A stretch of DNA of 64,000 nucleotides, taken from NCBI GenBank assembly GCA_038049695.1, contig CP142454.1:21522501-21586500 (forward strand), given 5' to 3'. Position 1 is the stretch's first letter. Each line of letters starts with the position of its first letter. The stretch comes from Cinnamomum chago. Taxonomy: Eukaryota > Streptophyta > Magnoliopsida > Laurales > Lauraceae. The notes under the pieces are model-generated. The model saw nothing but the letters and a program-made list of their open reading frames with translations, ran no database searches and was not told the DNA's origin. Below, piece after piece: positions 34,669-44,030 of the stretch. The translations under genes were made by a program, and so were the position numbers.

Positions 34669-34764
34669 AGAGTAGATTAGGAAGGGGTCGTCAGCAAGGG
34701 AAGAAGTGGCAAGGAAAGCCATTAAGACGGCCAGCAGAAGCACATTGAAAACTTTCATCGCCAT
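34163..34764 (-). CDS. Bowman-Birk proteinase inhibitor, copy D (two exons, intact)
   Basis: Exon 1 (34764-34668) encodes the same 32 residues as copy C, a signal peptide ending SSLA before DDPF. Exon 2 (34365-34163) gives 14 cysteines. Loop 1 is CAYSFPPKC (P1 Tyr, chymotrypsin type) and loop 2 CTKSIPPQC (P1 Lys, trypsin type). The precursor is 99 residues and the intron (34366-34667) begins GTCTCT followed by (CT)n. The inhibitor domain differs from copy E by one residue (Lys for Gln after the loop-1 prolines), while exon 1 matches copy C, so the gene is a mosaic. TATA (about 34833-34839) and CACGTG (34866-34871) are upstream. Likely a secreted chymotrypsin/trypsin inhibitor. Confidence 0.92.
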
Positions 34765-34832
34765 CTCTATGCTCAAACTTCTTTCTCTACTTAATGACTG
34801 AGGCACTTTGGCAAAGCTAGCCCCGCAGCTAC

Positions 34833-34871
34833 ATTTATAGACTCGGATGACCAATCAAAGATAGCCACGTG
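34833..34871 (-). promoter_or_regulatory. TATA box and G-box of BBI copy D
   Basis: TATAAAT on the minus strand about 70 bp upstream of the ATG, with CACGTG at 34866-34871. Directly upstream, a 250-bp segment (34885-35138) not present in unit 2 replaces the normal sequence, so distal control may differ from copy C. Confidence 0.7.
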
Positions 34872-34884
34872 TACAAAACAGAAT

Positions 34885-35138
34885 GGGAAGATAGGACTAG
34901 GCAAGTTTGGATCCTCTGAAGATTTGCCCCCGGGGAAGATACGACAAGGCAAGTCCGGATTCCTGAGGGATTTTCCGATGGTGATCGTGAATGGACCAAT
35001 CAAAAGTATGTTACATTACCACGAGCAGCCTGTCATATACACAGATAGCTTGGCATACATCCGAGCTGGCGAAGGTAATACGGCGGACCATGATTCGTCC
35101 ACTCAAAATTATTGTTGGAAAAATCTTTAAATGATCCT
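34885..35138. other. Unit-3-specific insert next to the copy D promoter
   Basis: Absent from units 2 and 4. It starts near GGACTAGGCAAG and ends near TTCAGACTAGG; I see no clear inverted repeat or target duplication. Origin unknown. Confidence 0.55.
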
Positions 35139-36480
35139 GATTCAGACTAGGCGGCCCACTGAGCAACAAAGACATGTGGGAAATTACTTTTTGGATAAAA
35201 ATGTTTGCACATGGATAAGGTTAGAAGGCTGGCTTTTGATATGTCAGTATATGATTTATAATCACGTGACTAATGAATGAATATGATTAATATGCATAAT
35301 GTCATACTAATCACAGCATCGATGAAGCACATCTTACGGTGGTGGGACGAAGACTCTTATTAAACTAGAGTTCGACACATTTCATGGGTCAGGGTAGCGT
35401 GTGGCATGCATTTTGTTTACGGTTTATGTTTCCTCACGTGTTCTTTTCCAGGATGGGAAGCAAATGTCGCTTCATTTATTACTCCAAAATGTCATTGAGT
35501 CATCTACGATGCAATGATGCTCGAGCCAGGCGTCACAAACATATCAAACAGCTCCAGAAGCTGCTAATCATCTTTTGTTTGGATTTGCAGGGAACAGGGT
35601 CTGGGGAGTGGGGACCAGGGAGTAACAGAGATGAGTCATAGGGATTAAAAACAAGAAACTCTCTCTTTCTTGCTGCGCCACGTTCAGCCTTTTTGCAGTC
35701 TTTATCCATGTAGAGTTACTATTTTGCAGCCCACATGCTTCTCGTGGGTGGGATGGTAATGCCCGTTTGGTAATGGGTTGAAGTTGAACCGGGAGGCATT
35801 GTTGCGGGGAGGCTTTAATGGGATGTTCAGGGCCGGGCTAAGGCATATATGCAGGCCCAGCCTGCATTTAGAAACACTGGCCTAAGTCCGACACGGGCGA
35901 TAAAAGTTAGGTCCGAGCCCACCTATTTAATCAATCGGGCCGGGTTGAACCGGGCTTCTCATCACTTTCATGGAAATTAGAGCACTAATTAAATTAAATT
36001 ACAAGCATTTCTTATGCAAGCCGGGCCGGACTGGGCTAAGGGCTTCATATCACTTAATCCATTTATTAATAGGACACTTACCATGAGCACCCGGGTTTGG
36101 AGTTGGGTCCAAACTCCACACCACACCGACAAGAGAGCTGCTAAATGTACACTGGTTCTCACGCTCTCCACACTCATACTCTATACTCTCCGCACTTACT
36201 CCATACACACTCCCTTTGTCCAAAATGCCGTAATCTATGAAATTTTTTTATTATATACAAGGAGGTTTATGCAAGAAAATTAGGCAAAGATAAGGGTATC
36301 TACATCTGAATGCCTGATACTGATGGCAGGCAGAGTCCCTCCAACAGCTTCTCACAAGCCCCGAGTCCCACCATATAAAATGTTCAGTCTTTCTGCAATA
36401 TGATCTTACTGTATAATCAATAAAATATTGATTTTGAACCTTATCCCATACTTTTAGCTTGACCGTCTAATTATATTCTA
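35139..36480. repeat. Unit 3 upstream part with internal duplication
   Basis: It matches unit 2 up to GTGGGTGGGATGG (about 35755), then diverges through GC-rich GGGCCGGGCT blocks. The segment GCAGTCTTTA...CTCGTGGGTGGGATGG occurs at 35693-35755 and again at 37811-37873, so unit 3 carries an extra insertion or duplication of about 2.1 kb. Confidence 0.65.
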
Positions 36481-37358
36481 GTGGAAACTACCGAATAAGG
36501 ACGCTAGGTGGCCATTAACTAAAAAAAAGGTTACTAGTCAATATTATATGGACCACTTCTATTTTTTTTATTAAAGATTTAAACTTGTGATGACGTCGTC
36601 GCTTAATATCTCATATAAACGTGTGACGACATCATTGTTTAATCGTATGAAACCCCATTTTCCTCATTTTCTCCTTCTTCCTTCCAATCACAATTCCTCT
36701 CTTACAGATCATAGAAATCGCCTTGTATACCCAAATCTCGTTGTAGCCTAGGCATGCAGTGGCCCAAATCCCCTGCCCAGATCTCTCCGATCTGTAAACG
36801 CAGCACGAGGTCAACCCTTTTCCAGTCGTCTTCTGCAACGACAAAACCTGCGCGTGCTCGACATTGCCTAGCCCTCTTCGTCTCTCTATTCTTCTTGTTT
36901 CTGCAACAGAGCTTGCAATAAATCTGCACTGCAACCACAGAATCCAGAAACTCAAGGGATTTTCTTCATCTTCTCAAGGTGTTTGGGAGAGGTGAGCCTC
37001 TGGTTTCGAAGCTTGCGATAATCTCTGAGTACATAATATTTTCAGGTGTTATGTTTGTAGCCCTCATCTACTCATCAGGAAACGATCCCATCAAGTGCAA
37101 GGGCAACTACACCTTGGGAGGAAGGAGAAAAACGATGGGAGGAAGAAGGGGAAAATGGAGAAAATGGTGTTTCAGGCGATTAAGCGATGACGTCATCACA
37201 CGTTTAGATGTAATATTAAGCGACGACGTCGTCACACGTTTAAATCTTTAATAAATAAAAAACGAAAGTAGTCACAAGGGACCACTTCCGTATAATATTG
37301 ACTAGTGGCTTGTATTTCAGTTAGTGGCCATTTAGGGTCTTTTTTTCGTAGTTTCCTC
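36481..37358. mobile_element. Mutator-like element with exact 9-bp duplication
   Basis: It is flanked by TATATTCTA (36472-36480 and 37359-37367). The terminal inverted repeats are long (about 100 bp or more), starting GTGGAAACTAC on the left and GAGGAAACTAC on the inverted right. Near each inner border are TGACGTC/GACGACGTCGTC motifs (36589-36625 and 37180-37235). The interior has no recognisable gene; it could be captured DNA. Confidence 0.88.
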
Positions 37359-37367
37359 TATATTCTA

Positions 37368-38368
37368 TAAAAGTGGGCTTATATGATAGGATTTCTAAGG
37401 TTGAACCAAGAAAGCAAGATTATCAAGAGAAATCTATAATTTACAAAAGTATAAGCAAGTGTCGACAATCAGCCCATTCTGACTGGGCCCACCCATGGAA
37501 GACACTTGAATGCTTGCTCACACTCCAACCGCATTGAGGCAGGTGAGAAAGAAAGTTTTGTGAGGAAAGTAGGAAATGTCTTGCATGAAAAGATTATCTA
37601 AACCAATACGACGATTAAACAAGATTGAAAGCTTTTATCACTTAATTCAAACCCAACTCAAAATTTTAATGGGAAAGAGGAAGTCAAATCAGCTGCATCT
37701 CATATCTTCCAATGAGAAAAAAAAAACACTCTCTCCCCAATGTGCTACCCCAAATAGGGTTATCCTGACCAACCAGCAATCCCTATCCACTGAGAGGCAC
37801 GTACAGCCTTTTGCAGTCTTTAGCCATGTAGAGTTACTATTTTGCAGGCCACGCTCTTCTCGTGGGTGGGATGGGTTGAAGTGGAACTGTTGAGGTTGAA
37901 CCGGTTAGGCATTGTTGGGATAGGGCTTTGGGGTTGGGTCCACATTCATGCTCATTAGATCGAGGGATGTAGAACTTTATACTGATCCTCGTCTATTGAA
38001 AATACAGGTTCCCTTCTACCATGGGTTGACTCCAAGTTTTACTTGGTCCCACCTTATAATTTAAGCCCAGGAACCTTTTAATCATCTATTTAATATTATG
38101 GTAGGATAAACTCTTACTTAGAATAAAGTTCACAGAAAGACCGCTTAATGAAAATGCATTTATTTTGAATGAATCATGTGTTTAATAGGTAGTCACGAAT
38201 GACATCCTACAGCCTTCATGGGAAGCGTGAGTGAGACTAGACATTCAATGGATACTCTTAACTTTGCATTATCATATCATTTATTCCTTTGAGTTTAATT
38301 TTTTCATGACTTGGTAAGTTCTTTTTATTAAATATTGTCCTCTAACCGTAGCCATTGTGGCTCGTCAA
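37368..38368. other. Unit 3 upstream part, no gene
   Basis: 37368-37800 has no unit-2 counterpart and no gene. From 37801 the sequence again follows unit 2 (29840-30040, then 30652 onward). Confidence 0.6.
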
Positions 38369-38600
38369 CCGATAACAAGTAAACAACCAGTAGAGTTTCA
38401 TTAATCAATAGTGGGTTAATTGGTTTGTCTATGATCAATACAACATGGATCCTGGCCTAATTAGAGTGAAGTATGACACCTAATATAACAAGTAAACAAC
38501 CAGTAGAGTTTCATTAATCAATAGTGGGTTAATTGGTTTGTCTATGATCAATACAACATGGATCCTGGCCTAATTAGAGTGAAGTATGACACCTAATACT
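38369..38600. repeat. Tandem duplication, ~116 bp x 2
   Basis: The segment from AACAAGTAAACAACCAGTAG to GTATGACACCTAATA is present twice in a row just before the LTR element; units 2 and 4 have it once. Confidence 0.9.
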
Positions 38601-38629
38601 AAAATAATGAGAGACTGAAATATGGTTAC

Positions 38630-39250
38630 TGATGATGCCAAAAAGTGGATTTCGAACACCACCGGTCAAGTAACAAGTAATAAATGCAGTAATTTAACGT
38701 GACACAGAAATTTATAGTGGTTCGGTCAAGAGTGACCTACGTCCACTTCACAAAAGGCAGGGTTGCCTTGTTTCTTTACTAATCAGAGGTGTGGAGATTA
38801 CAAGTTAAGTAGTACTGAGCAAAGGTTACATCTCTCTTGCCCCTCAAGCATTGGTGGGGGCTTTATAGTCGTCCCCTAACAGTCCGGGCGACTCTCCAGT
38901 GATATCCCATGAGATCCTGCAACGGGCATGGCTCCAACGGGCGTCCACGAACAGGTGTAGTGGGCAGGAAATACTCCGCCTGACTCGGTAAAAGCAGCAG
39001 CCGCCATGACGAAGCAATCCTCTAACTTGTATTTGAGATCATACGGCCCTGACCTACTGGCATGGGTTAAGTTTCTTGGACCTGACTAGCTACACATTCT
39101 GGGTCACCGGACCTGACCTGTCATCTGACCCGCTACGGTGGATCGGACCAGACCCTTAACGGGTAGATAACGACCCGGGTTAATCATGGACTTGGGTCAG
39201 TCAGACCCGACCCACTACCGTGGGCCGAGCCATTTGGGCCTGGCCCATCA
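38630..39250 (-). repeat. 3' LTR of the gag-only element
   Basis: 621 bp, TG...CA ends, nearly identical to the LTR at 42786-43406. In element orientation this is the downstream LTR, preceded by the polypurine tract at about 39251-39262. Confidence 0.93.
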
Positions 39251-41118
39251 TTTGCCCCTCAATGTCTTGCGTCAAAGAAGACTTTGAAAGGGAGACATTA
39301 ATACAATCTAAGCTTCTTTATGTCAAGCAATTTGTAACTTTTCTGAACATTGAACCCTCTTTGAATTTCATAAAAGACCATGGAATTTCCGGACCAACCA
39401 GAGGTGGTAGATGTCTGCACTGACGGAGGACTTGCTGGCGACGGAAGTGCTGGACAGGGCAGGGGCGCCAGCCAGAGCGCCCCCGCGGCTGCTGCACGCG
39501 GCGGACTGGGCAGGGTCGCCAGCCAGGGCGCCCCTGCTGCTGGTGTGGCCGTAGCCGAGGGGAATCAGGGGCGCCCCTGCTGCTGTAGGCCCCACTGTGA
39601 TGCACGGAGGGCGGGGCGCCCATCGCAAGTGCAGCTGGGCGTGTTGCTCTTGGGCGCCCTGTAAGTGCATCTGGGCGTGCTGCTCACCTCATTCAAATTC
39701 GAAGCTTCTCATTCGATGTCAGACGCTCCGAACCCCACACTGACTGCTCCCATTCAATCCCATGCTCCCATTCAATCCAATTTACAAGACCACCAAATGC
39801 TACAACCTCTTTTCTCATAAATTCATCAATTTCTATGCAAGGTGTCCTTTTTCCTTTATTGAACTCTGCAGTTTGTACAAAACCTAACTCAATGTTGCAC
39901 TTTTAATGAACATTTCTCATTGGTCTCAGTGCCTGCAAGAGACTAAAATGTATTGATGAGAAAGTAGAAATGTACACACAAGAAGTAGAAAATTCCCTGG
40001 GCATGTCTTCTTTGACTTTTGTTCTTTGGATAAAATAATATGTACTTTCTTTTTTCTTTGTTGGTGGGTATGTACGTGGATGAATTACGGGCTGGGGCGC
40101 CCATGTTAAAATTTTTTTTTTTTTTTTTGTAGTGGGTGCAGGGGCGATCATGTGGACGAACCACACAAGGGGCGCCCATGTGGTTGCTGAGCGCCAGCAG
40201 CAGTGATGTGTGGGCGAGCTGCTATTTGGCGAGCAGTGTTTTTTTTTTTTATTGTGGTGGGCAGGGACGCCCATCACTTTGGCGCCATGCACTTGGGCGC
40301 CCATCACTTGGAAAGGGCGCCCCACCTGTGGTACCCTCTTTCTCTTTCTTTTTTTTTTTTAATGTTGAAACACCATTATTTTTCAATAAACAAACTACTA
40401 AAAAATAATAGTTCAAAGCTTGGGAGGGCATTTGGCTTTTGACAGGGTAAAAAGTCAATGAGTGGTGACTACATGTGCAGGGCGCCCATGCGGTAAAAAA
40501 TTTTATTTTTTTTTTATTTTTTATGGGTGAGCACATGGAGAGGTAGGGCGAGCACACTGGCACTTTTTTATTTTTTGGCCAAGCATTTGTAGCTTTCCTA
40601 AACACTGTTAGTCTTTGCTGCTCCCCTTTTAATACATACACTCTGCCGAGGGGCTCCGGGGGTGTCCCCCGGCGGTGGTCGAGCTGGCGATGACGAGGAG
40701 GGCCTGCACTAGGAGCGGGCGCTGGAGAGGAGCGCTCGCGCACGAGGAGCGGGCGAGGAGCGCCTGCTCGCGAGGAGCGGGCGAGGAGCGCGGATGCTGG
40801 GCGCTGGCGCGGAACAAGGCAGGGGCGTGCAACCTTCGCTGCTGGTGGGCGTGCAACCCCTTTGAGCGTGGGTGAGGCTGCCGGGGCGCCCCCTTGGGCG
40901 CGGGCAAGGCTGCTAGCCGAGGCGCCCGACGCCCCTTGTGGCGCTACTCAAGAGGTGATTTTACTGATTGCGATGGAGGAGCGTTGTTTGAGGACCTCGC
41001 GCCGGCAGGCCTCATATGCACTGGAGAGAGAGCACTGCTTGCGTGAAAGCAAAGACAGGTTTTGAGGATTGCTCATGTGGGAGCTGCACTTTTTTAGACT
41101 GAGCTTTCGGTGACCCTG

Positions 41119-41432
41119 AGAGAGCCGCTAAGGTGGAGATAGGCTGCCTGTTTGAGAATAGTGCAGAGGTAGGCAAAACTTTTTGGCGACCCGCAAGAGA
41201 GCCGCTAAGCTGGAGATAGGCTGCCTGTTTGAGAACAGTGCAGAGGTAGGCCAAGCTTTTTGGCGACTCGCGAGAGAGCCGCTAAGCTGGAAATAGGCTG
41301 CTGCCTGTTTGAGAACAGTGCAGAAGTAGGCCAAGCTTTTTGGCGACTCGCGAGAGAGCCGCTAAGCTGGAAATAGGCTGCTGCCTGTTTGAGAACAGTG
41401 CAGAGGCAGGTTACGCTTTTTTGGGCGACCCA
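41119..41432. repeat. Tandem repeat, 77/77/80/80 bp, behind gag
   Basis: Four units start with AGAGAGCCGCTAAG at 41119, 41196, 41273 and 41353. The last two are longer by a duplicated CTG. They end right at the gag stop codon (41411), so gag ends within the last unit. Confidence 0.9.
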
Positions 41433-42733
41433 CGAGATGATTCGCCTCGCCTAGACCTGTTGATTTCCTCAGCGTTCATATATTTTTGAGCTTTTGCCAA
41501 TAGTTCTGTCATGCTCTTTGGTGGTCGCTTCATTACTGAAAAGAGGAATCTGGATGAACGGAGGCCTCCTAGAAAGGCGGTCATGGTGACTTGGTCATTA
41601 GGCTCCTTGATTTGGAGGACCTCCTCGTTAAAACGAGTGAGGTAACTCCTCAGACTCTCATCTCGATCCTGTTTTATGCTGAGTAGGTGTGCGGCAGGCT
41701 TCTGGGGGCGGCGCCTACCGATAAAGTGTGAGACGAAAGATCTGCTCAATTCTCCAAAGGTGGCTATGGATGCTCGGGGGAGATTGGCAAACCACTGCCG
41801 AGCGGAACCCTTCAATGTAGTTGGGAATGCTCTGCACATTATCTCGTCAGGGATATTATGCAGCTGCATTTTTGTTTTGTACGTCTCCAGATGGTCCAGT
41901 GGATCCTTCGTTCCATCGAAGGTCTCTATGGATGGCATCTTGAACTTCCGAGGGAGTGGATAGTTTACCACGTCAAGTTTGAACGGCGAATCTGTTCGCC
42001 CAACTAGATAATCTACCGTCTCCGGTGCCTTCGCCTTTATGGCGTTGAAGACATTGTCAATCTGATTTTGCATCTCTTTGATCTTCTCGTCCCAAAGGTT
42101 GGGAGCTTCTCTGGATTGACCTTGGAATTGGCTCTCGTCTTCCAGGCTGTAATTTCCACTTCCTTCCTCCTGGAAATCAGGATCCTCATGATTGGAAGCA
42201 GAGGGAGGAGGTGGAAGTCCACCGTGATTCGACCCACCCGGGGGAGGGGGTATGTCGAGATGAGCGCGGCCTTCAGGATCAACCAGGAGTCTTCCGTGCG
42301 GGACGACCGGCGGAGCTCCAACAGACGTCCCCTGGTCGTGGGCGCCATGATGACGAGCGCCCAGGGCGCCATGAGGATGGGCGCCCAACTGTGGTCCTCC
42401 ACCCTGGGCGCCCAGGGGAAGGCGGCCTCGGTTGGCGCCTCGGCCCCGTGCACCGTGTTGACGGGCGCCCGGGTGAGGTGCCCCTCTGCGTGGAGCGACC
42501 AGTTGCTTCGAGTGTGGTGCTTCCTGCGGCCCTGCACCTAGTGCTCCTCCCTGACTCGCCAGCATGAGCTGCAGTATTTGTTGGTTTTGGGTTACCAACT
42601 GCCGCATGGTCTCCAGCATCTGTTGAGGAGAGGGAGCGGGAGCATTTGGTGCGGGGTTGGTCGGTGGAGGATTACCCTCGCCCTCGCGCGAGGGGTTACC
42701 ATCTTGTCGCCTTGTTGATCTGGTGATCGGCAT
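41411..42733 (-). CDS. Gag polyprotein of a gypsy-type non-autonomous element
   Basis: About 440 residues, starting at MPITRSTRR (42733), the first Met after the primer-binding site; the longer open frame begins inside the LTR. The N-terminal half is disordered, with a region rich in Gly-Ala-Pro/His (roughly residues 60-170) that corresponds to GGCGCC-rich DNA. A short coiled coil (KIKEMQNQIDNVFNAI) and a retrotransposon gag domain follow (about 265-400; motifs ETFDGTKDPLDHLETYK, ARQWFANLP, LLSIKQDRDESLRSYLTRFN). The protein ends soon after with KKA and has no CCHC zinc knuckle. Gag normally forms the virus-like particle; here it would have to co-assemble with the pol products of a relative. 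Confidence 0.93.
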   Translation of the reverse strand: MPITRSTRRQDGNPSREGEGNPPPTNPAPNAPAPSPQQMLETMRQLVTQNQQILQLMLASQGGALGAGPQEAPHSKQLVAPRRGAPHPGARQHGARGRGANRGRLPLGAQGGGPQLGAHPHGALGARHHGAHDQGTSVGAPPVVPHGRLLVDPEGRAHLDIPPPPGGSNHGGLPPPPSASNHEDPDFQEEGSGNYSLEDESQFQGQSREAPNLWDEKIKEMQNQIDNVFNAIKAKAPETVDYLVGRTDSPFKLDVVNYPLPRKFKMPSIETFDGTKDPLDHLETYKTKMQLHNIPDEIMCRAFPTTLKGSARQWFANLPRASIATFGELSRSFVSHFIGRRRPQKPAAHLLSIKQDRDESLRSYLTRFNEEVLQIKEPNDQVTMTAFLGGLRSSRFLFSVMKRPPKSMTELLAKAQKYMNAEEINRSRRGESSRGSPKKA

Positions 42734-42765
42734 GGCTTTTTTGAAAAAAGGAAACTCTTTTCGGT

Positions 42766-42785
42766 TCCCACAGACGGCGCCAAAC
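42766..42785 (-). promoter_or_regulatory. Primer-binding site of the LTR element
   Basis: Directly inside the right LTR the minus strand reads GTTTGGCGCCGTCTGTGGGA, the standard form in many plant gypsy elements. It starts minus-strand DNA synthesis from a host tRNA. I have not assigned the tRNA. Confidence 0.8.
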
Positions 42786-43406
42786 TGATGATGCCAAAAA
42801 GTGGATTTCGAACACCACCGGTCAAGTAACAAGTAATAAATGCAGTAATTTAACGTGACACAGAAATTTATAGTGGTTCGGTCAAGAGTGACCTACGTCC
42901 ACTTCACAAAAGGCAGGGTTGCCTTGTTTCTTTACTAATCAGAGGTGTGGAGATTACAAGTTAAGTAGTACTGAGCAAAGGTTACATCTCTCTTGCCCCT
43001 CAAGCATTGGTGGGGGCTTTATAGTCGTCCCCTAACAGTCGGGGCGACTCTCCAGTGATATCCCATGAGATCCTGCAACGGGCATGGCTCCAACGGGCGT
43101 CCACGAACAGGTGTAGTGGGCAGGAAATACTCCGCCTGACTCGGTAAAAGCAGCAGCCGCCATGACGAAGCAATCCTCTAACTTGTATTTGAGATCATAC
43201 GGCCCTGACCTACTGGCATGGGTTAAGTTTCTTGGACCTGACTAGCTACACATTCTGGGTCACCGGACCTGACCTGTCATCTGACCCGCTACGGTGGATC
43301 GGACCAGACCCTTAACGGGTAGATAACGACCCGGGTTAATCATGGACTTGGGTCAGTCAGACCCGACCCACTACCGTGGGCCGAGCCATTTGGGCCTGGC
43401 CCATCA
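42786..43406 (-). repeat. 5' LTR of the gag-only element
   Basis: 621 bp. In element orientation a TATA box (CTATAAAGCC, about 43015-43024 on the minus strand) can drive transcription toward gag. Just beyond 43406 the target duplication GTTAC follows. Confidence 0.93.
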
Positions 43407-43699
43407 GTTACGATTACAATTTTTAAACCAACTCAAGTTGAGTGATGTTGGCACGTGGGTTTGATTGTGAGCCAAGTCTGGTGTATCACTCACGACCAGT
43501 ACACCAACCTAGAAAAAAACACCATTAATTATATAAACCCATGTTGTATATAGAACATATATAGGCTTATGATCCAGTGGGCCCTGGTTTAGTGTATTGC
43601 ACCCATCTCACTATTATTCTATTAAGTTTAAGGTACCAAATAAGGTACGTGTAAAAAGAGAGTGTGTCACCAAGAGGCGTAGGTTTCAGAGGGTCCGAG

Positions 43700-43920
43700 A
43701 GAGTCATCAGAGGTGTAGATTTGAAAGAGTTCTAAAAAGAGTCAGGCAAGTAGAAGCCATTGAGATGGCCAGCTGAAGCACGTCACGAAGTCTCATCAGT
43801 CATCACCATCTCTGGACTCAACTTTATTCTCTAGCGCGCTACAGTGACTGAGGCACTTGTATAAGCTAGGCCTGTAACTCTATTATAGACTCCTCCATCC
43901 AATCAAAGATAGCCACGTGT
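43700..43920 (-). pseudogene. Relic BBI 5' end, junction 3/4
   Basis: ATG at 43809 (minus) stops at codon 9, the same lesion as the relic at 31531, so both derive from one already broken copy. CACGTG is retained upstream (about 43914). Confidence 0.7.
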
Positions 43921-44030
43921 ACGAATATGAAGGGTAAAAAAAAAAGTCCCACTGCCGAGCAACACGGACCCGTGAAAATTACTCCTGGAAATGTGACAGG
44001 GTCAAAAGACTTCCTTTCCCTTTTTTGTAT

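Larger units (their letters stand above)
38630..43406 (-). mobile_element. Gag-only LTR retrotransposon (TR-GAG-like), complete and young
   Basis: Two 621-bp LTRs (38630-39250 and 42786-43406) begin TGATG and end CATCA. I see one mismatch between them (near 38885 against 43041). A 5-bp duplication GTTAC flanks the element, and unit 2 shows the empty site. It reads on the minus strand. The primer-binding region next to the right LTR reads TTTGGCGCCGTCTGTGGGAA, and a purine tract (GAGGGGCAAA) abuts the left LTR. The only long ORF is gag; protease, reverse transcriptase, RNase H and integrase are absent. The 3.5 kb interior has about 20 GGCGCC palindromes and a 77-80 bp tandem repeat. It must rely on another element for enzymes. 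Confidence 0.95.

Noticed and set aside
39318-40907. GC-rich open frames in the interior of the LTR element
   Set aside because: They translate GGCGCC-rich DNA, overlap on both strands and have no pol or other domain.
42734-42832. Upstream start of the gag frame (33 extra codons)
   Set aside because: It begins inside the LTR and crosses the primer-binding site; the Met at 42733 is the likely start.
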